A stretch of DNA of 64,000 bases from Marinobacter daqiaonensis (GTDB taxonomy: Bacteria; Pseudomonadota; Gammaproteobacteria; Pseudomonadales; Oleiphilaceae), in the NCBI RefSeq assembly GCF_900115285.1, contig NZ_FOYW01000003.1:248001-312000 (forward strand), in the 5' to 3' direction. Positions within the stretch are counted from its first letter, which is position 1. Each line of letters starts with the position of its first letter. Of this stretch, positions 18,213 to 26,111 are shown one piece after another. A program made the translations under genes and the position numbers. The notes under the pieces are model-generated. The model had not been told where the DNA came from and ran no database searches. It worked only from the letters and a program-made list of their open reading frames with translations.

Positions 18213-19805
18213 ATGCCTTACGCACAAGACGTTGATGCAGTCTCACAACTGCTCAAGAAGCACCCGACCTGGAACGCGATCAATCCCAAGCACGCTGCCC
18301 GCATGCGCGCCCAGAACAAGTTCAAGACAGGTCTGGACATCGCCAAGTACACCGCCAAGATCATGCGCGAAGACATGGCGAACTACGACAAGGACACGTC
18401 CCAGTACACCCAGTCTCTGGGCTGCTGGCATGGCTTTATCGGTCAGCAGAAGATGCTGTCCATCAAGAAGCACTTCGGCTCCACCAAGCGTCGCTACCTG
18501 TACCTGTCCGGCTGGATGGTTGCTGCCCTGCGCTCCGAGTTCGGACCGCTGCCTGATCAGTCCATGCACGAGAAGACCGCTGTTTCCAGCCTGATCGGCG
18601 AGCTGTATACCTTCCTGCGCCAGGCGGATGCATGGGAACTGAACCACCTGTTCCGTGCCCTGGAAGAAGCCGAGCAGGCCGGTGACACTGCCAAGGCGAA
18701 GGAACTGGAAGAGAAGATCGACAACCACGAAACCCACATTGTGCCGATCATCGCCGACATCGACGCTGGTTTCGGTAACGCCGAAGCGACCTACCTGCTG
18801 GCCAAGCAGATGATCGAGGCGGGTGCCTGCTGTATCCAGATCGAGAATCAGGTTTCCGACGAGAAGCAGTGTGGCCACCAGGACGGCAAGGTGACCGTTC
18901 CCCACGCCGACTTCCTGTCCAAGATCAACGCTGTTCGTCTGGCGTTCCTGGAGCTGGGTGTGGACGACGGTGTGATCGTTGCCCGTACTGACTCCCTGGG
19001 TGCCGGCCTGACCCAGAAGCTGGCCGTGACCGACGAGCCGGGCGACCTTGGTGACCAGTACAACGCCTTCCTCGACGGCGAATACATTGAAAGTGCTGAC
19101 GACATCAACAACGGGGATGTTGTGATCAAGTCCGAAGGTCGTCTGCTGAAGCCGAAGCGTCTGCCGTCCGGCCTGTTCCAGTTCCGTGCCGGTACCGGTG
19201 AAGACCGCGTCGTGCTGGACTGTATCACCAGCCTGCAGAACGGTGCCGACCTGCTGTGGATCGAGACCGAGAAGCCCCACGTTGGCCAGATCGCCTCCAT
19301 GGTTAACCGCATCCGTGAAGTGGTGCCTGACGCCAAGCTGGTTTACAACAACAGCCCGTCCTTCAACTGGACCCTGAACTTCCGTCAGCAGGTATTCGAT
19401 GCCTGGAAGGAAGAAGGCAAGGACGTATCCGCTTACAACCGCGACAAGCTGATGAGCGAAGAGTACGACAACACCGAGCTGGGCAAGCTGGCCGACGAGT
19501 GGACCGCCAACTTCCAGCGCGATGCGGCCCGTGAAGCAGGTATCTTCCATCACCTGATCACCCTGCCGACGTACCACACCGCGGCTCTGTCCACCGACAA
19601 CCTGGCCAAGGGCTACTTCGGTGACGAAGGAATGCTTGCCTATGTCGCGGGCGTACAGCGCAAGGAAATCCGTCAGGGTATCGCCACCGTGAAGCACCAG
19701 GACATGGCCGGTTCCAACATCGGCGATGACCACAAGGAATTCTTCGCGGGTGACGCGGCCCTGAAGGCCGGTGGTAAGGACAACACCATGAACCAGTTCG
19801 GCTAA
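18213..19805 (+). CDS. aceA: Isocitrate lyase
   Basis: Cleaves isocitrate to glyoxylate and succinate in the glyoxylate bypass, needed for growth on acetate, fatty acids or alkanes. 530 residues, matching the longer proteobacterial isocitrate lyase subfamily rather than the 430-residue E. coli form. The active-site Cys (residue 220) is in KQCGH, where KKCGH is usual, and IIADIDAGFGNAEATY supplies metal-binding Asp residues. Start ATG at 18213 has AAGGA upstream. Codon use is strongly biased to C-ending codons, as expected for a highly expressed gene. Malate synthase is not in the window. Confidence 0.95.
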   Translation: MPYAQDVDAVSQLLKKHPTWNAINPKHAARMRAQNKFKTGLDIAKYTAKIMREDMANYDKDTSQYTQSLGCWHGFIGQQKMLSIKKHFGSTKRRYLYLSGWMVAALRSEFGPLPDQSMHEKTAVSSLIGELYTFLRQADAWELNHLFRALEEAEQAGDTAKAKELEEKIDNHETHIVPIIADIDAGFGNAEATYLLAKQMIEAGACCIQIENQVSDEKQCGHQDGKVTVPHADFLSKINAVRLAFLELGVDDGVIVARTDSLGAGLTQKLAVTDEPGDLGDQYNAFLDGEYIESADDINNGDVVIKSEGRLLKPKRLPSGLFQFRAGTGEDRVVLDCITSLQNGADLLWIETEKPHVGQIASMVNRIREVVPDAKLVYNNSPSFNWTLNFRQQVFDAWKEEGKDVSAYNRDKLMSEEYDNTELGKLADEWTANFQRDAAREAGIFHHLITLPTYHTAALSTDNLAKGYFGDEGMLAYVAGVQRKEIRQGIATVKHQDMAGSNIGDDHKEFFAGDAALKAGGKDNTMNQFG

Positions 19806-19861
19806 GCCGACGGGTTCAGTGTTCTCTCCGGTGGGCCAGGGCCCGCCGGAACCACTGACAG

Positions 19862-19897
19862 AAAGGGCTGGCGGGAGAGATCCCGCCAGCCCTTTTT
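19862..19897 (+). terminator. Intrinsic terminator after aceA
   Basis: AAAGGGCTGGCGGGA (19862-19876) pairs perfectly with TCCCGCCAGCCCTTT (19881-19895) around a GAGA loop, then continues into T residues. Confidence 0.92.
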
Positions 19898-20220
19898 GTG
19901 TCTGGCGTCCGGTTTGGTCAGTTCGCTGGCCTGCTGAGCCGCTGAGAGTCTTGAGAGTGAGGCGCGGTGGCAAAGCTTTGGCGGTTCCGCATTGAGTCAG
20001 CGCAGCGCCGCTTCCTCGAAGCGGGCAATCCGCTCCTCCGTCATGGGGTGTGTGGGCTGGGCTCCGCCCAGTGCTTCGGTCCAGCCGCCGTCAGGGAAAT
20101 GAGACGGAATTCTTGAGCGGCTATTATTAAATGAAATTCATTAACTCCCCGTGATGTTATCCACGTTTTCTGAGATGCTTCGGGCCTACATCGTGGTTTC
20201 CAGGAGAGGAGGTGCCATTA
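19898..20220. other. Intergenic region between aceA and the SLC13 gene
   Basis: About 320 bases without an intact gene. It holds a short coding remnant on the minus strand (19997-20112, listed separately) and, from about 20113, an AT-richer segment that should contain the promoter of the SLC13 permease gene. I saw no RNA gene. Confidence 0.6.
19997..20112 (-). pseudogene. C-terminal remnant of a possible M48-family metallopeptidase
   Basis: The minus frame ending TGA at 19997-19999 reads RIPSHFPDGGWTEALGGAQP then THPMTEERIARFEEAALR. The THPxTEERI ending is typical of the C-terminus of M48 zinc metallopeptidases. No start codon, zinc site HEXXH or upstream part remains: beyond 20112 the sequence is ordinary intergenic DNA. 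It appears to be the surviving tail of a deleted gene. The family assignment rests on one short motif. Confidence 0.35.
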
Positions 20221-21990
20221 GTGAGTACTGATCAGGCCATTGTTTTTACCGTATTGGTGGCTACTCTTGCCCTGTTTGTCTGGGATCGAATCCGTTTTGA
20301 TATCGTGGCCATGCTGGCCCTGCTGGCCGTGGCCGTCACCGGCTTGGTCCCGTCAAAGGATCTTTTCTCCGGCTTCGGGCACCCGGCCATCATCACGGTA
20401 GCGGCGGTGCTGGTGATCAGTCAGGGACTGGTCAACGCCGGCGTTGTGGACAGTATTGCCAGGCAACTGGGACGGGTAGGGGATAACCCCACTCTTCAGG
20501 TGATCACGATAACCGGTGTGGTGGCCCTGTGCTCGGGCTTCATCAATAACGTGGGCGCGCTGGCTTTGCTGATGCCGGTGGCGATATGGATGGCGCGGGA
20601 ATCCGGGCGCTCTCCCTCCTTTCTGCTGATGCCCCTGGCTTTTGGCTCGCTGCTGGGCGGTACCATGACGCTCATCGGCACGCCGCCGAACATCATCATT
20701 GCCTCGTACCGGGAAGGCGATGCCAACTTCGGCCTGCTGGACTTCCTGCCGGTGGGCGCCACGATAACCGTGGTGGGGCTGGCTTTTATCAGCCTGGTGG
20801 GGTGGCGGCTGACCCCCAGGCGAGAGGATAGTGGTACCGGCAAGAAGCTGTTCAGCGTGGGTGACTACGTTACCGAACTCCGGGTCCCGGAAGGGTCCGA
20901 TTATGTCGGTCAGACCCTCCATGACCTGATCGTCGATATCCGTGACGAGGCGGATATCGCCGTGCTGGCGCTGGTTCGCGACGACGACCGAAAACTGTCT
21001 CCCTCCACCCATAAGGTGCTTCGTGCCGGTGACGTGCTGCTGGTGCAGACCGACACCGACAATCTTCAGTCTGTCCTGGACCGGGCGGATCTTGAGCTGG
21101 GGGAGCCGGATGAGGGAAGAGACGAACTGGAAGAGGGTGACGCCCGGATCGTGGAGGCGGTGATTACGCCGGATTCCCACCTCACCGGTGAGACAGCCAA
21201 TCGTCTGCGCCTTCGGGAGCGACACGGTCTGAACGTCATTGCGGTGGCCCGGCAGGGACGCCGGTTGAAGGAACGCGTGGGCCAGATCAAGTTACGGTCG
21301 GGGGACATCCTTCTGGTACAGGGCCAGGAAGACTCCCTGAGTAATGACCTGCGAGAGATCGGGGCCCTGCCTCTGGCAGAGCGGGGGCTGAGATTCAAGA
21401 CCGAACGCCGCACCTGGGTTGCGGCCGGGATTTTCCTGTTGGCGATTGTCAGCATTCTGGCTGGCGCCTTGCAGCCGCCGGTTGCTCTTGTGGCGGCAGC
21501 CGTACTGATGGTTGTTGCCAGTGTTCTTGATGCGAATGAAGCCTACAAGGCCATTGACTGGTCCGTGATTGTCCTGCTGGGAGCCATGATTCCCGTTGGC
21601 ACGGCCCTGGAGACGACGGGTGGCGCCGAGTTGCTGGCCAGCCAGCTGTTCGCTGCAGGGGAATCGCTATCGCCGGGCCTCCTGCTCGCGGTCCTCGTGG
21701 CAGGCACCATGATTCTCTCCAATATCGTCAACAACGCGGCTGCGGCAATCCTGGTGGCGCCCATTGCACTCAGCATTTCCGACAAGATGGGCATCGCCTC
21801 TGACGCCACGCTGATGGCGGTAGCGGTGGGGGCCTCCTGTGCCTTCCTGACGCCCATCGGGCACCAGTCCAATGCCCTGGTCATGGAACCGGGAGGCTAC
21901 GAATTCGGAGACTACTGGCGTCTTGGGCTGCCGTTGTCAGCCCTGGTAGTTGTCACCTCGGTGCCGGTCATCCTGTGGGTATGGGGATAG
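20221..21990 (+). CDS. SLC13/DASS-type permease with two TrkA-C domains
   Basis: 589 residues with N- and C-terminal membrane blocks separated by two soluble TrkA-C (RCK-C) domains (about residues 210-390; each ends in a GDVLLVQ or GDILLVQ motif). Conserved transporter motifs include NNVGALALLMPVAI, GTPPNIIIASYR and NNAAAAILVAPIALSISD. The family moves dicarboxylates, sulfate or similar anions with sodium. GTG at 20221 is preferred because GGAGGT lies nine bases upstream; the GTG at 20212 overlaps that ribosome site. Substrate cannot be determined from sequence. Confidence 0.87.
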   Translation: MSTDQAIVFTVLVATLALFVWDRIRFDIVAMLALLAVAVTGLVPSKDLFSGFGHPAIITVAAVLVISQGLVNAGVVDSIARQLGRVGDNPTLQVITITGVVALCSGFINNVGALALLMPVAIWMARESGRSPSFLLMPLAFGSLLGGTMTLIGTPPNIIIASYREGDANFGLLDFLPVGATITVVGLAFISLVGWRLTPRREDSGTGKKLFSVGDYVTELRVPEGSDYVGQTLHDLIVDIRDEADIAVLALVRDDDRKLSPSTHKVLRAGDVLLVQTDTDNLQSVLDRADLELGEPDEGRDELEEGDARIVEAVITPDSHLTGETANRLRLRERHGLNVIAVARQGRRLKERVGQIKLRSGDILLVQGQEDSLSNDLREIGALPLAERGLRFKTERRTWVAAGIFLLAIVSILAGALQPPVALVAAAVLMVVASVLDANEAYKAIDWSVIVLLGAMIPVGTALETTGGAELLASQLFAAGESLSPGLLLAVLVAGTMILSNIVNNAAAAILVAPIALSISDKMGIASDATLMAVAVGASCAFLTPIGHQSNALVMEPGGYEFGDYWRLGLPLSALVVVTSVPVILWVWG

Positions 21991-22097
21991 CAGCCAGCCA
22001 CCGCACTTCTCCCGCCAGAGTCGCGATGACGGTAAGGCTGATCCATTGTGGTAGTCTGCCTGTACATACTGGACAATCAACCAACGACGGGTAGCTC

Positions 22098-23444
22098 ATG
22101 TACGACAAAGCGTGGTTGCTGAGTTTGCTGGAAGAAACGCGGGATCGCACCCTTGCAATGGTGGATACGCTGGCAGACGAGCAGCTTCAGGTGCCCTACC
22201 ATCCCGGCGTCAATCCGCCGCTATGGGAAATGGGGCATGCGGCCTTCTTCTACGAAGTGTTCGTGTTCAATCTGCTGGATGGCACGCCCAGCCACAATCC
22301 GGCCATGGACGACTTCTGGGATTCGTTCCACATCGACCACCACGATCGCTGGAGCCGTGAGTTTTTTCCCGGCCGCGACAAGACCCGTGACTACTTCAAT
22401 ATCGTCTACGACCGGGTCGCGGAGCGCATCTGCGAACAGCCGCTGGGTGAGCGGGAACTGTACCTGTACCGGTACGCCATCTACCACCAGCACATGCACA
22501 TCGAATCCATGACCTGGTGCCGGCAGACTGTGGGCTACCCCGCCCCCCCTGGTGTTGAAGTCCAGGCCTCGGAGGCGAATCCGCCCGGTGGCACCGATCT
22601 CGGCGACGCGGAGATTCCCGCAGGCACATGGCTGATCGGAATGCCTGGAGAGTCGGACCTTTATGCCCGTGACGATTTCGCTTTCGACGCGGAAAAGCCG
22701 CGTCATCCGGTTTTTCTGGAGGCCTTCCGTATTTCCCGGACGCCCGTTTCCAATGGCGAGTTCCTGGCCTTCGTGGAAGATGGCGGCTACAGGCGTCCGG
22801 AACTCTGGTCCTTTGGCGGACGCAAATGGCTGCAGACGGAGACGGACGTGGCCCTGGTCCATGGCGCCACCACGCCGGTCATGCGGGAGCCCCGGCACCC
22901 CCTGTACTGGCGGTATCATGAAGGTCAGTGGCAACAGCGGCTGTTTGATCGCTGGCACCCCCTGAACCCGGCGGCACCGGTCCTGCATGTCTCCTACTGG
23001 GAGGCGGAAGCCTGGTGCAACTGGGCTGGCCGTCGTCTGCCCACGGAGGCGGAGTGGGAGGTTGCGGCCCTGGGAAACCGGCCGGACGGACCTTTCCGGC
23101 GGTTCCCCTGGGGTAACCAGCCGCCCTCCCCGGAGAATGCGGACCTGGACGCCCGGCGCATGGGCCGTCTGGCGGTCACCGATCTGTCCGCCGGTGACAG
23201 TCCCTTTGGCTGCCGGCAAATGGTGGGAACCGCCTGGGAATGGACCAGCGAGCAGTTTCTCCCCTATGACGGCTTCAAGGTGGACATGTACCCCTTCATG
23301 TCGACGCTCCAGTTCGGCGACCACAAGGTCACCAGGGGCGGCAGTTGCGCCACCTCGTCGGTGCTGATACGGGGCACCTACCGGCAGGCCTACCTGCCCC
23401 AGCGCAACGATGTCTATACCGGGTTCCGGTCCTGTGCTCTCTGA
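22098..23444 (+). CDS. EgtB/SenA/OvoA-family non-haem iron sulfoxide synthase
   Basis: 448 residues. The N-terminal DinB-like half contains the iron-binding HX3HXE motif HQHMHIE (residues 130-136) plus the third ligand in WEMGHAAFF (His47). The C-terminal half is a formylglycine-generating-enzyme (SUMF1) fold: RRLPTEAEWEVAA, GTAWEWTSEQFLPYDGFK and TRGGSCATSSVLIRGTYR. Such enzymes use O2 to join cysteine or a thiol/selenol to histidine carbon (ergothioneine, ovothiol, selenoneine). The gene lies 21 bases before a methyltransferase that matches the C-terminal domain of OvoA, so ovothiol-type chemistry is the best guess. No egtD, senB or senC homologue is adjacent. Confidence 0.82.
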   Translation: MYDKAWLLSLLEETRDRTLAMVDTLADEQLQVPYHPGVNPPLWEMGHAAFFYEVFVFNLLDGTPSHNPAMDDFWDSFHIDHHDRWSREFFPGRDKTRDYFNIVYDRVAERICEQPLGERELYLYRYAIYHQHMHIESMTWCRQTVGYPAPPGVEVQASEANPPGGTDLGDAEIPAGTWLIGMPGESDLYARDDFAFDAEKPRHPVFLEAFRISRTPVSNGEFLAFVEDGGYRRPELWSFGGRKWLQTETDVALVHGATTPVMREPRHPLYWRYHEGQWQQRLFDRWHPLNPAAPVLHVSYWEAEAWCNWAGRRLPTEAEWEVAALGNRPDGPFRRFPWGNQPPSPENADLDARRMGRLAVTDLSAGDSPFGCRQMVGTAWEWTSEQFLPYDGFKVDMYPFMSTLQFGDHKVTRGGSCATSSVLIRGTYRQAYLPQRNDVYTGFRSCAL

Positions 23445-23465
23445 GCCTATCCACGGGAGAAACTG

Positions 23466-24209
23466 ATGAACGTCTATGAAACCGACGAACTGTTGGGGCA
23501 GTACCTCGCCTTTCACTTTGGCGATAGTCACTTCGGAGTTGGCAATTACCCGGCGCGCTGTGCCGGCGTATGCCTGGAGCTGATGGCCGGACGTGAGAAA
23601 AAGCGTGCCCTCGACCTGGGTTGCGCCGTTGGCCGCACCAGTTTCGAGCTTGGGCGGGCCTTCGAGGAGGTTGTCGGCCTGGATCTTTCGAATCGCTTCA
23701 TCCATGCCGCGCAGACGATGAAGTCCGAAGGGGCCATGGATTACTTTCTCCGGGACCAGGGCGATTTGGGCAGCACCGCCAGCGCCAGCCTGGAGGCCCA
23801 CAACCTGGGCAATGCCGCGGCAAGAGTGCAGTTCCAGGTGGCTGATGCCTGCAGCCTTGGTCCGGAACACGAAGACTATGACCTGGTCTTCGCCGGCAAT
23901 CTGATCGACCGCTTACAGGACCCGGGAGCGTTTCTGCAGAGCGTCCACCGTCTGCTGAAGCCTGGCGGTGTTCTGGTGATCAGTTCCCCCTACACCCTGA
24001 TGGAGGACTTCACGCCAAGGGCAAACTGGATCGGCGGTTTCGAGCTCAATGGTGAGCCGGTGACCGTGCTTGACGGCATGAGATCCATTCTGGCACCCCG
24101 TTTCGAGCAGATGCAGAATCCGGTGGATATCCCCTTCGTGATCCGCGAAACCGCCCGCAAGTATCAGCACACCATCGCCGAGCTGAGCGCCTGGCAAAGA
24201 CGGGTTTAG
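23466..24209 (+). CDS. OvoA C-terminal-type methyltransferase (4-mercaptohistidine N1-methyltransferase)
   Basis: 247 residues. The SAM-binding motif RALDLGCAVGRTSFEL is at about residues 42-57 and NLIDRLQDPGAFLQSVHRLL supplies the post-I motifs. From memory, the N-terminal NVYETDELLGQYLAFHFGD and C-terminal DIPFVIRETARKYQHTIAEL closely resemble the methyltransferase domain of bifunctional OvoA, which N-methylates 5-thiohistidine to ovothiol. Here it is a separate gene with its own good ribosome site (GGGAGAAACTG). Its stop codon TAG is also the first three bases of a dispersed repeat (24207-24237). Confidence 0.85.
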   Translation: MNVYETDELLGQYLAFHFGDSHFGVGNYPARCAGVCLELMAGREKKRALDLGCAVGRTSFELGRAFEEVVGLDLSNRFIHAAQTMKSEGAMDYFLRDQGDLGSTASASLEAHNLGNAAARVQFQVADACSLGPEHEDYDLVFAGNLIDRLQDPGAFLQSVHRLLKPGGVLVISSPYTLMEDFTPRANWIGGFELNGEPVTVLDGMRSILAPRFEQMQNPVDIPFVIRETARKYQHTIAELSAWQRRV

Positions 24210-24237
24210 CCGCGGAATCCGCGGGAGTACGCGGAAA
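24207..24237 (+). repeat. Dispersed repeat copy, TAGCCGCGGAATCCGCGG type
   Basis: Begins TAGCCGCGGAATCCGCGGGA and is followed by AGTACGCGGAAAA. It is a divergent relative of the copies at 30117-30333 (TAGCCACGGAATCCACGGAA). It contains a perfect CCGCGGA-A-TCCGCGG inverted repeat that could form a hairpin at the end of the methyltransferase transcript. Confidence 0.6.
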
Positions 24238-24593
24238 AAAGTAAAAATTGACCGGCTGCGGACGCACTCGGGGAAGGGCAAAGAACCTTTACGGGTGTGA
24301 TTCTTTCGTCAGGAAGTCTTGGCGAAGGCCGTGGCAGGCCCCTTTTTTGGCTTTATTCTGATCCTTTCTCTTTGTTTTTCAGTCCTCTCCGAGATTTTCA
24401 CGGCTATCCCGCCTTTATCGTTCGGGCGTAATCCTTGGGCAGAATACAGGCCCTGGGGGCGTGGTCAGGTCCGGACTACTGCCTTGGTCTGTACGTAATT
24501 TTTACAGAGTCTTCGTTGAGCTATATGCATGATATTCAGCCATAAGTTCAACTGTCGGGATCTGGGGAGCACGGGCAGGTGTTCCACTATTGC

Positions 24594-24623
24594 GACAGAA
24601 ATCGATGCCCGGAGTTTTCTGTC
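24594..24623. promoter_or_regulatory. Inverted repeat GACAGAAA-N14-TTTCTGTC, candidate activator site
   Basis: Two perfect 8-base half-sites (24594-24601 and 24616-24623) lie 14 bases apart, centred about 75 bases upstream of the sigma-54 -24 element. That is within the usual range for an enhancer-binding protein. The obvious candidate ligand is the regulator at 28436-29821; this pairing is an inference. Confidence 0.45.
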
Positions 24624-24682
24624 TTCGGGTGAGTATTAAAAAATCATATTTAAAACAAAGCATTAGAAATGCTCCTTGGAAA

Positions 24683-24698
24683 TGGCACGGGAATCGCA
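24683..24698 (+). promoter_or_regulatory. Predicted sigma-54 (-24/-12) promoter of the repeat-protein operon
   Basis: TGGCACGGGAATCGCA matches the sigma-54 consensus TGGCACG-N4-TTGCA with one change in the -12 box (TCGC). The invariant GG (24684-24685) and GC (24696-24697) are exactly ten bases apart. A start near 24709 would give a leader of about 90 bases before the ATG at 24800. Confidence 0.75.
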
Positions 24699-24799
24699 AT
24701 CCCCTTCCAAGCGGGCCTGGTGCATGGAGTACCTGTAAGCGCTTAGGTGTCGGAGGCCCCGAATAACCAAGAGCCAATAACACAGAAGGAAGGGATATC

Positions 24800-25696
24800 A
24801 TGAATGCCAAGAAAAGCTTACTGGCGATGGCCATTGCATTTGGACTGGGTGTTTCCGGTGCTGCCTACGCGGACCTGGGTGGGGACGGAGATCCGAATAC
24901 CAACGCAGATGATACGTCTACTGCCAACAACGACCATTCCGGTAACACCGACTCCGGTAATGACAATTCCACAACCACCGATGTCGCCGATTCGTTCAAA
25001 ATCGCCGACAGTGGAAACGACATGTCTGACAATTCGGACAACTCCGATAATTCGGACAACTCCGATAACAGCCTGACAAACGCCAACACCGACAATTCGG
25101 ACAACAGCACCAATGTCACCGACTCGTTCAAGGTGGCTGACAGTGGAAATGACATGTCCGACAACTCTGACAACTCCGATAATTCGGACAACTCGGATAA
25201 CAGCACCAACGTCAGTGATTCTTTCAAGATCGCTGACAGTGGAAACGACATGTCTGACAATTCGGACAATTCCGATAACTCGGATAATTCCGATAACTCG
25301 GATAATTCCAATAACTCGGACAATTCGGACAACAGTACCGATATCAGCGACTCCTTCAAAGTTTCAGGGAGTGGCAATAGTGACAGTTCCGACAATTCCA
25401 CGAATACCAGCAATTCCTACAACACCAGCGACAGCTCCGACAGTAGCGTTACCGAGCTGAATCTTGATGTGTTCATGAACGACGCCGAGCTAGATGGCTC
25501 GGTCAGTGGCACCACCGTGACGTACGGTTCTGCCAGTAGTGAGAATTCCTATACCGAAGCCCGTGCCGCCAACGAGATCTCCGGCGGCTCGGCCAACTTC
25601 ACCGGTGTAGGCGCCTTCGCCCAAAATACGGGTGCCGGCAGCGTGACTCAGGCCAACGTCAGTGTCATGTCCAACCTGTCCACTGGTGGCAACTAA
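24800..25696 (+). CDS. Secreted Asp/Ser/Asn-rich repeat protein, candidate fibre subunit
   Basis: 298 residues, not recognised as a named family. A signal peptide ends AAYA (residue 24). Residues 60-190 hold four copies of a D-x-x-DSFK[IV]-xxSGN unit (about residues 61, 106, 138, 182) separated by tandem DNS tripeptides, giving an extremely acidic low-complexity region with almost no hydrophobic residues. The last 80 residues differ (LNLDVFMND, then SANFTGVGAFAQNTGAG with SVTQANVSVM). That tail shares the QN[TN]xxxxVxQ motif with the two small downstream proteins. It heads a four-gene operon with a C39 peptidase. By analogy with FapB/FapC it may be a polymerising or adhesive surface protein; direct evidence is lacking. 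Ribosome site GAAGGAAGGG. Confidence 0.75.
   Translation: MNAKKSLLAMAIAFGLGVSGAAYADLGGDGDPNTNADDTSTANNDHSGNTDSGNDNSTTTDVADSFKIADSGNDMSDNSDNSDNSDNSDNSLTNANTDNSDNSTNVTDSFKVADSGNDMSDNSDNSDNSDNSDNSTNVSDSFKIADSGNDMSDNSDNSDNSDNSDNSDNSNNSDNSDNSTDISDSFKVSGSGNSDSSDNSTNTSNSYNTSDSSDSSVTELNLDVFMNDAELDGSVSGTTVTYGSASSENSYTEARAANEISGGSANFTGVGAFAQNTGAGSVTQANVSVMSNLSTGGN
24977..25369 (+). repeat. In-gene tandem repeats encoding DNS tripeptides and DSFK units
   Basis: The DNA alternates GACAATTCG and GACAACTCC or GATAACTCG nonamers in runs of five to nine, broken by four conserved blocks encoding DSFK[IV]. The near-identical nonamers could allow length change by slippage without breaking frame. This is coding repeat DNA, not a CRISPR array: there are no unique spacers. 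Confidence 0.85.
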
Positions 25697-25703
25697 GGAA
25701 AAT

Positions 25704-25736
25704 CGGGCTGCCTGCCTCTGGCGGCGGCCCGTTTTT
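25704..25736 (+). terminator. Hairpin plus U tract between operon genes 1 and 2
   Basis: CGGGCTGCC (25704-25712) pairs with GGCGGCCCG (25723-25731, one wobble pair) and TTTTT follows. It sits immediately after the repeat-protein gene and just before the AGGAGG of the next gene. It probably ends most transcripts, so the first gene would be made in large excess over the downstream genes. Confidence 0.7.
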
Positions 25737-25749
25737 CAGGAGGACGGCT

Positions 25750-26100
25750 ATGGCTAAGGTCATCAGACGGACTTTGCAGGCTGCCGTGTTGCTCTGGGTA
25801 CTGCCCTCGGCCCCGCCTGGCCTGGCTGAGCAGTGGATGGATGCAGCCACGCTGACTGAAGATCAGTTGGCTGGTACCAGTGGCCGCCAGGGATTACCCA
25901 TGCAATGGCAGGTGAACAATGCCCAGCAGAACGGCTCTGTTGCCAATAATGTGCTGACTGGCAACGTGGTCACCGGTGACAACCAGCTGTCCGACGGGGC
26001 ATTCGAGCATATGAATGGCATTGCCACCGTAATCCAGAATACCGGAAACCAGGTTGTCATTCAGGACAGTACGCAGATCAACATTCTGATCAACCAATAA
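25750..26100 (+). CDS. Small exported protein with double-glycine-like motif
   Basis: 116 residues, not assigned to a named family. A signal peptide ends about residue 26 (VLPSAPPGLAE). Residues 35-46 read LTEDQLAGTSGR, matching the L-x3-[EQ]-L-x4-G pattern of double-glycine leaders recognised by C39 peptidases, though the final residue is Arg. The mature part is Asn/Gln-rich (QVNNAQQNGSVANNVLTGN) and ends in TVIQNTGNQVVIQDSTQINI, a pattern suggestive of amyloid-prone beta strands. It lies between the repeat protein and the C39 peptidase, with AGGAGG upstream. It may be a minor subunit, nucleator or chaperone. Confidence 0.72.
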   Translation: MAKVIRRTLQAAVLLWVLPSAPPGLAEQWMDAATLTEDQLAGTSGRQGLPMQWQVNNAQQNGSVANNVLTGNVVTGDNQLSDGAFEHMNGIATVIQNTGNQVVIQDSTQINILINQ

Positions 26101-26111
26101 AGGGGTGGGGC

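Larger units (their letters stand above)
24210..24799. other. 590-base regulatory intergenic region of the repeat-protein operon
   Basis: No intact gene is seen. It holds the dispersed repeat at its left end, a candidate activator-binding inverted repeat (24594-24623), a sigma-54 promoter (24683-24698) and, in the predicted 5' leader, a perfect palindrome TAAGCGCTTA (24736-24745). The first ~300 bases are AT-richer than the neighbours. No GEMM-type riboswitch core was found. Confidence 0.7.

Noticed and set aside
18243..19973. 576-codon open frame antisense to isocitrate lyase
   Set aside because: It results from the strong codon bias of aceA; the translation is low-complexity Gly/Val/Leu-rich with no recognisable domain.
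22221..23870. 549-codon open frame antisense to the sulfoxide synthase operon
   Set aside because: It spans two well-supported plus-strand genes and has no motif or ribosome site.
24240..24560. Possible c-di-GMP (GEMM) riboswitch before the repeat-protein operon
   Set aside because: No ACGCAAAG-type core or paired GNRA stem was found, and the segment lies upstream of the predicted transcription start.
24980..25370. Regular repeats that could suggest a CRISPR array
   Set aside because: Units are contiguous 9-mers in a long coding frame with a signal peptide; there are no spacers and no cas genes.
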